DNA of 64,000 nucleotides from NCBI GenBank assembly GCA_018398585.1, contig JAGTTD010000007.1, positions 6,393,320 through 6,457,319 of the forward strand. The letters are read 5' to 3'. Below are positions 52,977 through 64,000 of this stretch, piece by piece. Position 1 is the first letter of the stretch; every line of letters starts with the position of its first letter. The position numbers were made by a program, and so were the translations under genes. The stretch is from Simmondsia chinensis (taxonomy: Eukaryota > Streptophyta > Magnoliopsida > Caryophyllales > Simmondsiaceae). The notes beneath the pieces were generated by a model. The model worked only from the letters and a program-made list of their open reading frames with translations. It was not told the origin of the DNA and did no database searches.

Positions 52977-53033
52977 TATGCCTTCGGGCTCCTTTGGTCA
53001 AAAAAAATAAAATAAAAATAAAATGTCAACATA

Positions 53034-53598
53034 TCTTTAACTTAGCTTTTCGTGCTCGCAGAATCTCATTACACCTCCAGTTGGGGATGCTTTTAGAAAG
53101 ACATCCCCAACTTCTACGAATATCTGCATAACTCTTCTAATGGCTTTAAACAGTGTGGAGTCTTTTCCAATTGAATTTTCTCCAACATAATTTGTAAGAT
53201 TAAAGACCTAAGAACATCTTATCCCTAATATCATCCCAAAAAAAGGGGTGTTCTATATCTTCTTACATATAATAGCTCCAAAAGTGCCATGCAGTACCAG
53301 AGTGGCAGCTATTATTATGGATGCTCTATTAGTAATAGATGAACACTCCAACTATTGGCTAAATCCAAAATACATGCTCTAAGCACATCTTCCATCACCT
53401 AAATAGCTCTCTCCAACTGCCCCATACTAAATGAAAGTTTGGTACCAAGGTCCGGTGTAAACTTTTCTAAAATTATAAGATAAAGCAAGGATTGTAGTTA
53501 AAAACAATAGATATTGGGATATCATGCAACTTGACAATCAATGCAAGTATAATCTTACGAATTTGTCCAGATTGTTTTACAAGTAAAAAGAGGTAGAT
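53034..53598. other. AT-rich spacer, possibly an older repeat hosting the Harbinger element
   Basis: No gene recognised. It continues on the other side of the Harbinger element at 57491. Confidence 0.45.
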
Positions 53599-53627
53599 TT
53601 TGGCTCTGTTTGTTTCAATGAAAATGG

Positions 53628-53640
53628 CCCCCCCCCCCCC
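53628..53640. repeat. 13-base C homopolymer inside the Harbinger left end
   Basis: Interrupts the GGAAAAT...GGAAAACAATTTCC pattern that such ends usually show; same suspicion of artefact as the G runs. Confidence 0.85.
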
Positions 53641-53999
53641 GGAAACAATTTCCTTTGGAAAAGTTTTTCCAAGGAAAATAAAATTCTTGTTTAGATTTTT
53701 CCTTGTTTGTTTTGAGGGAAAACATACTTCAAGAATGTCATTTTTCCTTGTTTGTTTTGGAGGAAAACAAAATTCTACTAAATACTTCCTTGTATCTTCC
53801 CAATAAAATCATCCTCCAAGTATTATTAGGCAAGTGAGGAGGGAGGTCTAAAATTTACAACCAAACATACATCAAAATGATTTATAATTACTCATCAAGT
53901 TAACCGAAACTTAACAATAATACCATTTATAGACAACCACAAGATACAAACTTTTAACTAAAAAGATAAATTACATACTCGTCGTACCAAATTTTTTGA

Positions 54000-54850
54000 G
54001 CCACATCTTCCTGTGAGCTATGTTTTTGGCAACAAAAGCTTTGCCAAGCATTTGGTTTTCAACCAAATGATCAAAGCCGATGCTAACAAGCTATCTTCAA
54101 ATACTTCAATCTTCATGATCTCGTCATATAGCTTGTTAATGTCTAATCGGTCCTCTGAAAACCTCTTGAGGGTAGCCGCCGCCCTCCCTGATTTGGTTTG
54201 AAATGGTAAGTATTACATCATCACCATCATCGGACAACTTCCTCTTTCGATGCGACTGGGCTTTGATGATGTGGCAGTTGAGCGTTCTATCTTCTTCCCC
54301 TTAGAAGTAGCGTCTTCTACTTCTATTGAGTCCTCTTGAGCTCCCACTTGCGTATGTGAATCAATTGTTGTATCAGCAAGGGACTTAGCAAAGTTCCCAC
54401 TAGCGAGATCTTTACCGACAATAATAGCCAACTCGTTATACATCTCAATTTTTTGATTGAGTTATTTCTCATGAGTAGGATGAGCCTACAGATACATTAC
54501 AACAAATTCAAATATTATAAAAACAATTGTGTATGTGCATCAATATGTAAACACATACATACAAAAAAAAAAAAAAAAAAAAGGTGAGTTTTTACCTTGA
54601 CATAATCATTATAAACAAAAGGATCTGCCGTAATTATCTTTAATTTGTCATCCCATCCAAATTAGGATTCACCACGCATAAGGGATATAGTGTTCCAAGA
54701 AGATTTCAAAGTTTTTAAGTGATTATCTACATGCTTCATTTGGCATTCAACTCCAAACTTTTCGGAAAATTTTTCTGCTACATATGTGTAGGAATTGACC
54801 ATTGAAGTTGATCTTTCTGTGATTCTTTGGTTCCTTTAATTTCACTCATG
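54000..54850 (-). pseudogene. Harbinger ORF1, Myb/SANT-like protein (broken)
   Basis: Minus strand: NSYTYVAEKFSEKFGVECQM, HVDNHLKTLKSSWNTISLMR and WDDKLKIITADPFVYNDYVK (54820-54590), then an intron (donor GTAAAAAC near 54594, acceptor CTGTAG near 54489) and the C-terminal exon with IEMYNELAIIVGKDLASGNF and a Ser/Lys-rich end. This is the plant Myb/SANT-like family that helps the transposase bind the element ends. An in-frame stop precedes LNQKIEMYNEL. Confidence 0.72.
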
Positions 54851-55079
54851 TTCTAATCAACAGCCAAACTTGAATTTTAATATCCTAATAACAATTAAAC
54901 AAATCAAAGCAAAAAGTAATATAAACAAGAAACAGCTTTATTCATAAAACATATATTCACTTTCAACCAAAAGCAATTCAATAATTAAAAACAATAACAA
55001 GTTCATTAATGAAATACATTCGCTATTTTCTACCCTCAATGCAAAGATACAAATAAAATAACTGTTAACTTTAATGACT

Positions 55080-56428
55080 AATGTAATCCCTAAACATTGC
55101 ATGAGCTATAGCACTTCTTTTCCTATCCCACTTCCTACTCTCAGCTCGTTCCTATCTTTGTGACAATGAAACACTTTGACTCTGGGTTTCCATCTCCATA
55201 TTTAAACCCTGTTCAAATTCATCACAGGGATCAACACCATTATGAAGTTGTGCAAAATACAATAGACAAGCACAACATCCACTTGAGTTGTATAGGACCA
55301 AAAAGGCTCCGTGTCTAGAATGCGAAAACGCTTCTTGAGAATCCCAAAGGCCATCTCAATAGCCATCCTTAAGGAAGAATGTCGAAGATTGAACAGCTCT
55401 TTCTCATTCTTGGACTAAGTCACTAAATTCCTTCAAATGATAGCGCACCCCTCGATATGGAGGTATAAAGCCCTTTTGGATTCCATAGCCAGCATTAACA
55501 AGAAAATATTTCCCTATACAAATAATTTTATTGTAGAATATACTTTTTTAAATGAGGGAAAGCAAAATAAGGTTGCATTTTCTAGTAATACCTTCCGGAA
55601 CTTAAGGGCCTCGAGGCCTAGATAATGCATCATTCAAAATATGAGAGTTATGAGCTGATCCTTCCCAACCAGCAAGCATATAAGTAAATCTCTTCTCAAA
55701 ATTCACAGCAGCCAAAACATTTTAGGTTGTTCCCTCTTTCCTGCCACGAAATCTACCTTGCATATGTATAGGAATAGAAGCACATACATGTGTTCCATCA
55801 ATAGTCCTGACACAATCCTATGTCATACACAAATTTAATTATGAAACTACTAATGATAAATTAACTTAAAAACTTATATAAGATTATATAGATCTTTTAC
55901 CTCAAACCATGGATAAAACCTTGGATTGTCTCTTACTTCAGAAGGAGTGGTTAAACTTGGCTGCCTAACAACATCTTCATAGAACTTGAGAACTGCTTGA
56001 AGCACAATATAAAAGTATCGATGCACGATCCAACTTGACCTATGAAATCTACCCCCAACTACATGAAATCTAACATTATGTCCAATCAAATGTGGGAATG
56101 TAGAAACTTGCTCTCTCATTGTTATTTGAATACTCTCCTTGAAGAGGCCCTTTTGCACAAGGATGTCACATAATCTAAAAAATGCCATAGGTCTCATGCG
56201 TATTTGACCAAGGCAATGAATGTCACTGCAATACAAGATACTATTGATATAACTTTCTCTTATATGTCTTCTATGAATATTGGGTTCTTTGGGTACAAAC
56301 TCAATATCTAAACTCTTTCGCTTTCTAATCATTTGCTTGTACCTTTCAAAGACAACAATACAACAAGTAATAATAGTCATTGTTGCTCTAATGACCATTC
56401 CACGGACTTCATCTTCGTTCATATACAT
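55080..56428 (-). pseudogene. Harbinger transposase (DDE_Tnp_4, HARBI1-like), defective
   Basis: Minus strand: MYMNEDEVRGMVIRATMTII start, CLGQIRMRPMAFFRLCDILV and HNVRFHVVGGRFHRSSWIVH in the N-terminal part (56428-55874), then after an intron VRTIDGTHVCASIPIHMQGR (first Asp), FTYMLAGWEGSAHNSHILND (second catalytic Asp changed to Asn, codon at 55647-55649) and RMAIEMAFGILKKRFRIL (Glu). With the Asp-to-Asn change and several stops it cannot be active. Confidence 0.85.
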
Positions 56429-56961
56429 CTATATTCAAAGACGATAAACAAGTAATTCAAGAAATTTTCTTAAGTACTAAACAGAAAACAATACCTAACA
56501 TGCCCTTAATTAACAATAAATAATAGCCAACAACCCATTATTAATTTCACTCAAAGGACACTTCATTGACTTGTTTAAACCTCCATTATTACTTGTGCTT
56601 GAAGATAACTAAAAACACTTTTTTTGTAGAGATTCAAGAGATAGAACAAAAATAGACCCATCAATATTGGACTTAATTACATAGTTCACACATCCAACAT
56701 CATGATATATTATGATAAGCAAGCCATAATTACATAAACACCCATCACACATCCAATGTCAACATAGTAGCATTTAGTAACATAAAAAGCAAGTTACTAT
56801 TGTGGAATGAATATGAGTCACACAAATTCTCAATGGAGAAGAAGATATAAGAGATTTGTTGCAAACACAACAAGACTATACTAGAATATTTGTATGATGA
56901 CCAAGCATGTAATTTCAAATTATCAAAGTGTAAAATAAACAAAATCATTCCAATTGCAAAA

Positions 56962-56963
56962 TC

Positions 56964-56999
<36 letters not shown>

Positions 57000-57000
57000 G
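56962..57000. repeat. (GA)n microsatellite inside the Harbinger element
   Basis: AGAGAGAGAGAGAAAGAGAGAG...; further GA-rich stretches follow to 57290. Minus-strand Ser/Leu ORFs here are translations of this repeat. Confidence 0.9.
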
Positions 57001-57490
57001 CTTAAACCCTAGTGAAATTGAACCGAAAGCTTGCAACCTAGCAAAATCAACGGCGAGTAGAGACGATGAGGGTAGAGCTGAATAGAGAGAGAGAAATCGA
57101 ACCTGAAGCCTACAAACCCTAGCGAAATTGGAGCCGATGCAAAAGTGGAGAGAGAGGAGAATTCCAAGAGTGGAGAGAGAGAGCGAAATGTAGAATAAGA
57201 ATGAGGAGAGAGAGGGACGTGAGAGAGAGAGAGGGGAGAGATGGGACACGCGAGAGGCACGTGAAGAAAAAAAGGAGAGAGAGCGCGAGATGTTAAAAAC
57301 TGGATTGAGCCTCATGAACAATGCGCCCAGAATTGTAACTTCCGGTCCAAAAATCAGGAAATTCTTTTCTGGGCTTTGGGGGAAATGTGATTACGAAGAA
57401 TCATATTTTCCCTCTAAATTTTTACAACACCGAAAATTTTGAAAACTATTTCATGGAATTGCATTTTCCCGCAAAACAAACATAGCCTTT

Positions 57491-58079
57491 GTGTAATGAT
57501 CCATGATTGCCAAAAAAAAATTGGGCTACCTTAGTGTCTTTTGTCCACGAAGTCTATTGCAGTGTTTTACATCATCACTCTGGTATTAGGCAATTATTAA
57601 TTTTTAATAAGCATAGAAAGACTACTTATCTGTCAATATTGATGGCAAAGTACTATTAAATGTCATGATTAGTTTGAAAAGAAAAAAATACAATAAAGTC
57701 ATGCAACATGAAGTTACATTCATCTTACTTTTAGCAAACAAATAAAGTGCACCAACTTACTCTGTGTTGCATACAATGATGACCTACCGATTTTCTCTTT
57801 ACTCCCCGATAGTAGGGTTGTATTCAAAATTTTTTCGATAATTAGCAACAAAATTGTAGTACAAAACAGGCCACTTGTACAAGCAAAGCCTTAAAGAATC
57901 TGTATAAAAGGAGGAATAAGAAATAAAAAGCAATAGACAACCAATAAAATAGGAATATAGGGCAGAAAAAAGGAAAAAAAGAATCAAACAGGGACTATAC
58001 ATCTGCTTAACCATTGAATGAGACCCGGTGTAGAGGAAGACGTTGAACTATAGCAAAACTGGAGAGAGATTGATAGGGT
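57491..58079. other. AT-rich spacer right of the Harbinger element
   Basis: No gene recognised. Confidence 0.5.
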
Positions 58080-58700
58080 TCAAGTCAAACTAAATGTCAA
58101 CCATATCCGAATCATCACCATCATATGCCAAACCAAGTTTTTTCCCAAGCTCCCACTCATGTTTTGCATCAAGAAGTATATCAACATCTTTAACACTATC
58201 GTCCTTTCTTACCAAGTTCCTCTTTTTTGTTTGTCAAAGGATTTGACCAATTTCTCCGCATCCCGGGAAAAATACCCTTCTGGAATTCCTGCCAGTCTCA
58301 CTTCACCCATTTTTTAATCTTGCGCTTTTGTACTCTTCGACTCTTCTTCGACGATGGAAGACTAGTATCCTTGTGACTTGTCACCATCCTCCTTCTCTTC
58401 CTTGTCTTATAAGGCTCCCCGACAAGCGGCATCAGTACCATTGGCAGTTCAAAACCTGGCGAATACTCAGGTCATGAAGACCTAGAATCATTGTCACTAC
58501 TAGCAACCCGAACTTGGTTTACAAGAATGATGAAGGACCTTGAGGCCCCACCGAGTCGTCAACGTCAACCTCATTCCAAGGTAAGGCAAGAGGAGAATGA
58601 GTTGCCTAGATTGGTGCATGGGGATTTGACTGGAGGAAGGTAGATAGAATGGCCAAGTGTGGGTACAGAAGATCCCATATCCATATACCTATAAAATGAC
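58080..58700 (-). mobile_element. Possible LINE ORF1/ORF2 junction relic (minus)
   Basis: Minus strand about 58190-58080 reads LLDAKHEWELGKKLGLAYDG then DDSDMV, similar to the end of plant LINE ORF1 (...WEVGKKLGL...). Upstream is a Lys/Arg-rich stretch (KKSRRVQKRKIKKW). Weak evidence only. Confidence 0.35.
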
Positions 58701-58729
58701 TACCAGACATCAGTATAGGTGAGAATCAT

Positions 58730-59620
58730 TCTCAATTGACATGTTTACTTGCAACCTTTTTGAAGCACTGGATGTTTATGGTGTTGTTGACATGTTTTTA
58801 TGTAAATCTTACTAACCGACCCTTCTTTCTTCTCATAGCCTCTAAGATAATATAACAGAGTTTATTGGGAAGACTAACATACTATCATACTCAAGTGTAC
58901 ACTATTATCTAGACATACCACGAAATACTCCAAGACGGCATGGTCGTACTTGTTTTTCGATACTTAAATTAATCACTAAGAAGCATAACCCTATACACTG
59001 TAAATAAACGATGTCCACAGGGAAGTACTATTTTGCAAGACCGATAACAGAGGCCATTAGTATGAAAGTATTGAACCTTGATCTCACTTGATGTTTTAAG
59101 TTAGTGGAGTTTTTATTTATTTTTAAAAAACAAACAAAGAACGGAATCTGTAAAATCATAAATGATTGTGCAATGATGACCTAACTAATCTACTCACTAC
59201 TCCCCACAGTGAGATCACATCGTGTTTTTAGTGTACGTGGGATCTATTCTCAATTGATATGTTTTCTTATAACTCTTACTAAATATATTTAACTCATAAT
59301 TCCTCCCTTAGCCTATAGGATATGACGGAGCCTCTCAAAGAGGCTAGCATAATATCCTAGTGAAGGGTATACTATTACTTTGGCATCTGTACATGTCCAC
59401 CAGACACTCTACGGTGGCGTGGTCGCACTTGTTTTACTTCAGTAAGCATTAAGAAGTCTAGGCTTGTACACTGCAAATAAACAACTCCCCCCCAAATGAG
59501 TATCGCACAACCATTATATTGTTAAACTAGTAATTGAGGTTGTGAGCATACAACTCTTGAACCCCGTTCTCACTTGATATTGATAGTTTTTTTTAGTAGG
59601 TTTTTTTATAATTATCACAT
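58730..59620. repeat. Diverged tandem duplication, two units of about 450 bp
   Basis: 58730-59110 and 59240-59600 share ordered blocks: CTCAATTGA(C/T)ATGTTT, CACGAAATACTCCAAGACGG / CACCAGACACTCTACGGTGG, GGC(A/G)TGGTCG(T/C)ACTTGTTTT, ACACTG(T/C)AAATAAACAA/G, and TTGAACC.(T/C)G.TCTCACTTGAT. Probably part of a decayed LTR. Confidence 0.6.
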
Positions 59621-61000
59621 ACTAGATATTAGATCACATTCTAAAATATATTTAAGAAGAAAAAATGGCAATCACATTAGGTTCTAATAATGATCTAATC
59701 AATGAACCTGTAATCATATTAGATGCTCAATACGAAAGTTCATATTCCAAATAATCCAAGTTATTGAATCCTTAATTATATTAGACATATTTGTAAAATA
59801 CTTTTCACTCAAAAGAACAAAATATTTCATAAGGTTGAGATATAAACAGGTTCTAACCACATTTACATCATATGTCATTTAACTACTTTAAACATTAAAC
59901 ATGTGAATAATATCTGTCAAGCATCATGTCATCGTACAGCTTTGAATAAAATTATTGCACAATCTTCTATTTATTTATTTATTTTTATTTTATTTTAATT
60001 CTTTTTTGTTTTCGTTTTGTTTCTTCCACTTGTATTTGTTTAGTATAAAATTATTCATCTCATGAATACAAAATATTTTCAAATGGGTATTTATTGAGAC
60101 TTGTGAAGAAACATCAACGATAATTTAATTCTAGTTTCAAATGTGTCAAATATAATTGTCATCACATGATAACATTTTATTATCATTTAATAGTATTTAA
60201 TTTACCTAAATAAATATTATTGAACTCTACAATTAAATAGATTATTCAAAAATTGTCATATTGCCATTACATGAATGACAAGCCCCTCTATTAAATATTC
60301 ATAAGAAATATAATTTTAACTACTATCATTATATTACTCACAACTTTCTTTTAAATTCCCGACTTAACCTCTTTTTCAAAAAATTCTATGATACGGAAAA
60401 AAAACATTTTTCTCACATCAAATATCAATGACATTCACTTAAAACATTTTGGCCAAGGATTTAAAATTTTTGAATACTTCTAATCAAAAGAACATCTCTA
60501 TCTTAAGGAGAGACTATAGTTTTCCTGTTGAATGTCACTAGCTACTATGATAAACCTATATTCTAAGTACATCAAAGTGATATATACTACATGCACGAGT
60601 CCAAATCAATCTTAGAATTCAAAGTCATCGCTTAATAGCGTAATATGAATTATTTATTTCTTATAGTATTATAGAGATAAGCAAATCAAGTACTCGAGTT
60701 CCATATTCCAATCCTGTTGAGAAACACCAATATGATATTTTTGGATATCTATCCTTATGGCTAATATAATTCATTTCTTATAACACATTATAGTCTTATT
60801 CAATAAGTGGTCCAAATTTATCATCTGCTATAAACTTGTTTTTGACAATCACTCCTCTTGACTTTATCATGACTTAATCTCATAGATCATTTAAATCAAA
60901 TATTGATATGTTATCATGAACAACGTCCATCTCATAGTACATTTTGAAAAATAATCACATACATTGCAAAGAATTAAAATTTTTTTTTTAAGACATAAAG
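59621..61000. repeat. Repeat related to the 9614-11852 insertion
   Basis: Shares ordered blocks with 10680-11760, such as TCATCTCATGAAT, GAGACTTGTGAAG, ATCACATGATAACA, ACAACGTCCATCTCATAGTA and TGAAAAATAATCACA. Both copies are AT-rich and non-coding. Confidence 0.6.
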
Positions 61001-61528
61001 TATTTCCTACAAAATTTACCAATAAACTATAAATGGTTGTTCAAATTTTAGTTAAAATTTGTTAGAACTAGAAAGCACCAAAATACAACAAAACTAAGAC
61101 AAGTTAGAAACAATCAACAAAATATAAAGAACAATAGCAATCCAGAGACAATGTATAAATTAGAAAGGGTTAAGAAACGCCTGTGTTAAGTTGAGACATG
61201 CAAAGAGTGTTCTCCTTAGAAAGGAAATAGCTTAACAGTAAAAGGCAATTAAAAATGAAATATGCAACGGCACGCAATTAAACCCTTTACTGTTTGGATT
61301 TTATAGTTTAAAATCAAAATGTTAAAATTTTAATTATGATAATTAAATATAGATAAACAAAAATGAAAAATAAATAAATTTGTGATAAAAAATAAATCAT
61401 TTTTTAAATTGCAATAAAATAAATAATTTTTTAAATTATTAAATAAAATACATATTTTTTAATAAAATTTCTAGTCAAATTATTTACTATTTCATTAATT
61501 TTAAATATCCCCATATGTAAACAAAATA
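61001..61528. other. Very AT-rich spacer
   Basis: No gene or clear repeat ends; many AAATAAAT words. Confidence 0.5.
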
Positions 61529-61559
61529 GGCCTTTAATTTTTGGGAAATCGTACGGATT
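61529..61559. repeat. Left inverted flank of the satellite array
   Basis: GGCCTTT...GGGAAATCGTACGGATT, inverted relative to 63755-63783. Confidence 0.7.
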
Positions 61560-61614
61560 GGACCCCCCGGCCCCCCCTTAATGTTTTTTAGACCCCTTTA
61601 ACCTTAAATAGACT

Positions 61615-61715
61615 TTTTTGGACAAAAATGCCCTCCCACCTCACCCCCCCCCCATCCGTCCTCTCTCTCTCTCTCTCTCTTTCTCTCTCCTCATTTAATG
61701 CAAGACAGGCAAAAG
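61615..61715. repeat. CT-rich block, copy 1
   Basis: TGCCCTCCCACCTCACCCCC, (CT)n and CTCATTTAATGCAAGACAGG; repeated directly at 63777-63895. Confidence 0.7.
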
Positions 61716-61866
61716 TACACTTTTTTGACTTTTCACTCTCCTTTTCTTCATTTTTTTTTCCTTTTGAATTTTTTTTTGTCAAAAAAAATATATAATTTTC
61801 AAATTTGCCCTTTCTTCTTCTTCCCTCCCAGACCTTGTTTAGGTGTGCTTGAAGTAATTAATAAAA

Positions 61867-63640
61867 TCATACACTGTGTATGATGCATTATAATGCTGTA
61901 AAGTGAACTTATACAGGTGTATCACAAGAAATTAGTGGTAAATGACTTATCATACACAATGTATGATAGGTTATAATGGCATAAAATCAACTTTTGCTGG
62001 TTTTTTCAAGTAATAAGGGGTACAGTGGTCTGAAATCGAATCATACACTGGGTATGATGCATTTTAATGGTGTAAAATAAACTTATTCAGGTATATTCCA
62101 AGCAATTAGTGGTAAATGACTTGTCATATACAATGTATGATAGGTTTCAATGGCATAAAATCAACTTTTACTGGTTTTTTCAACTAATTACAGTTACAGT
62201 GGGCAGAAATCGAATCATACAATGGGTATGACGAGTTAAAATGGTTAAATATGAACCTTTTCAGGTATATTTCAAGTAATTAGTGGTAAATGACCTATCA
62301 TACACAAATTATTATAGGTTTTAATGGTATAAAATCAACTTTTGCTCGTTTTTTCAAATAATTACTGTTACAGTGGGCTGAAATCTAATCATACAATGGG
62401 TATGATGCTTTGACATGGTCTAAAATGAACCTTTTCAGGTGTTGTTAAAACAATTAGTGGTAAATGACTTATCATGCACAATGTATGATAGGTTATAATG
62501 GCATAAAATCAACTTTTGCTGTTTTTTTTCAAGTAATTAGGGGTACACTGGGCTGAAATCGAATCATACAATGGGTATGATGCATTATAGTAGTGTAAAA
62601 TGAACTTATTCAGGTATATTCCAAGTAATTAGTGGTAAATGACTTGTCATACACAATGTATGATAGGTTTCAATGGCATAAAATCAACTTTTACTGATTT
62701 TTTCTACTAATTACTGTTACAGAGGGCTGAATCGAATCATACAATGGGTATGATGAGATAAAATGGTTTAATATGAACTTTTTCAGGTATGTTTCAAGTA
62801 ATTAGTGGTAAATGACCTATCATACAGGAATTATTATAGGTTTTAATGGTATAAAATCAACTTTTGCTCGTTTTTTCAAGTAATTACTGTTACAGTGGGC
62901 TGAAATCTAATCATACAATGGGTATGATGCTTTGAAATGGTCTAAAATGAACCTTTTCAGGTGTTGTTAAAATAATTAGTGGTAAATGACTTATCATACA
63001 CAATGTATGATAGGTTATAATGGCATAAAATCAACTTTTGCTGTTTTTTTTCAAGTAATTAGGGGTACAGTGGGATGAAATCGAATCATACATTGGGTAT
63101 GATACGTTTTAATGGTGTAAAATAAACTTATTCAGGTGTATTTCAAGCAGTTAGTTGTAAATGACTTATCATACACAATGTATGATAGGTTATAATGGCA
63201 AAAAATTAACTTTTACTGGTTTTTTCTACTAATTACTGTTACAGTAGGCTGAATCGAATCATACACTGGGTATGATGCGTTTTAATGGTGTAAAATAAAC
63301 TTATTCAGGTTTAGTTTAAACAATTAGTGGTAAATGACGTATCATACACAATGTATGATAGGTTATAATGGCATAAAATTAACTTTTTCTGTTTTTTTTT
63401 TTCAAGTAATTAGGGGTACAGTGGTCTGAAATTGAATCATAAACTGGGTATGATGCGTTATAGTGGTGTAAAGTGACCTTATTCAGGTATACTTGAAGTA
63501 ATTAGCGGTAAAGAGCTTGTCATACACAATGTATGATAGGTTTTATTGTCATAAAATCAACTTTTGCAGGTTTTTCCATGTATTTATGGGTACAGTGGTC
63601 TGAAATCTGCTTATATACGTGTATTTCAAGTTTTATTGGT
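61867..63640 (+). repeat. Tandem satellite: 174-bp units in a 522-bp higher-order pattern
   Basis: The box TCATACA(C/A)TGGGTATGA recurs at 61867, 62041, 62215, 62389, 62564, 62738, 62911, 63086, 63259 and 63437, spacing 173-178 bp. Each unit has a second box (TCATACACAATGTATGATAGG) 83-87 bp later, and the two halves are similar, so the unit is a dimer of about 87 bp. Units 2-3-4 match units 5-6-7 best (unit 3 with 6: TATGA.GAG.TAAAATGGTT; unit 4 with 7: CATGGTCTAAAATGAACCTT-type), giving a three-unit higher-order repeat. The boxes are near palindromes. Confidence 0.9.
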
Positions 63641-63754
63641 GTATGATGCACTTCATACACGGTGTATGATGGGTTATATTTGTGTAAAATCAGCGTGTAT
63701 TTGTGTATTTTTGGGATGTGTATTTAGAACAAAAATATACATTTTGAGTATAGT

Positions 63755-63783
63755 AATCCGTACGATTTTCCTTCAAAAAGGCC
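63755..63783. repeat. Right inverted flank of the satellite array
   Basis: AATCCGTACGATTTTCC...AAAGGCC, reverse complement of 61529-61559 with a few changes. Confidence 0.7.
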
Positions 63784-63900
63784 CTCCCATTCACCCCCCC
63801 AACCCGTCCCCTTTCTCTCTCCTCATTTAATGCGCAGCCGATTACTGTACTTTAGCCTCTCCCCACTCCATTTTCTCTCTCTTCATTTAATGCAAAAGTA
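63777..63900. repeat. CT-rich block, copy 2
   Basis: GGCCCTCCCATTCACCCCCC, CTCTCTCCTCATTTAATGCG and a further CTCTCTCTTCATTTAATGCA; direct copy of 61615-61715. Confidence 0.7.
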
Positions 63901-64000
63901 CATATTTTTACTTTATGTCATGTAACTTGCTTCTCACTCTATTCCTCCCTTCTTCTCATTTTCTGCCCATTTACTCACCTCTTATTCATGGTATTTGTTA

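Larger units (their letters stand above)
47270..53033 (+). mobile_element. LINE C, near full-length L1-type retrotransposon relic
   Basis: In order: leader (47270-47420), ORF1 with DUF4283-like and CCHC parts, ORF2 endonuclease, RT, zf-RVT and RNase H, and an A-rich tail (53000-53033). Stops or frame changes occur near 47879, 49129, 49710, 50492, 50981, 51209, 51599 and 52010, so it is inactive, but the domains are well preserved and it is younger than LINEs A and B. It lies about 1 kb downstream of HISN4 in the same orientation. Confidence 0.88.
53602..57487 (-). mobile_element. PIF/Harbinger DNA transposon relic
   Basis: Ends GGCTCTGTTTGTTTC and AAACAAACATAGCC are inverted; TTT at 53599-53601 and 57488-57490 is the 3-bp duplication (family norm TWA). 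On the minus strand it carries a HARBI1-like transposase (55080-56428) and a Myb/SANT-like ORF1 (54000-54850), the two-gene set of autonomous members. Both have stops. A C13 run sits in the left TIR (53628-53640). Confidence 0.85.

Noticed and set aside
56962..57321. Ser/Leu-rich ORF of 119 codons
   Set aside because: Translation of GA-rich low-complexity DNA inside the Harbinger element.
61867..63640. CRISPR-like array
   Set aside because: The units are continuous tandem repeats without unique spacers, in plant DNA.

Overview
The window is nuclear DNA from a flowering plant, most likely a eudicot with a large, transposon-rich genome. It holds one intact host gene and a dense, nested set of mobile elements. 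The plant assignment rests on the two-domain HisH-HisF protein with a plastid-type leader, GT-AG introns, plant L1-type LINEs with zf-RVT and RNase H modules, a chromodomain Ty3/gypsy element, PIF/Harbinger and hAT elements, and very AT-rich spacers. I cannot name the species.

Host gene. Positions 16742-46242 (+) encode HISN4/HisHF, the plastid imidazole glycerol phosphate synthase. I resolved 19 exons with GT-AG junctions that join into one frame of 579 codons plus a stop. The glutaminase triad (Cys128, His233, Glu235) and the two cyclase aspartates (Asp276, Asp434) are kept. The 1.74 kb coding sequence is spread over 29.5 kb because most large introns carry mobile elements. The largest, intron 16, holds a 6.1 kb gypsy element.

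Layout. 1-2205: LINE A (minus), running off the left edge. 3277-5370: non-autonomous LTR element with a target-site duplication. 5409-5855: GAGCTCGAGC-rich hAT-like repeat. 6090-6508: two SINE copies with 5S rRNA-derived heads. 6673-7911: foldback element. 8331-16220: LINE B, split by a SINE scrap, a 2.2 kb insert (itself holding a 5S-headed SINE) and a 1.46 kb foldback. 16742-46242: HISN4. 47270-53033: LINE C (plus), ORF1 and ORF2 relics. 53602-57487: PIF/Harbinger element with decayed Myb/SANT-like and transposase genes. 58080-61000: degraded repeats. 61529-63783: tandem satellite with 174-bp units in a 522-bp higher-order pattern, bracketed by an inverted pair.

Most notable points: SINEs with a 5S rRNA head whose body also appears at the 3' end of an RTE-type LINE relic; the higher-order satellite; a decayed copy of the exon 5 splice junction in intron 4; and long G/C homopolymers that seem to replace real sequence and are probably assembly artefacts.
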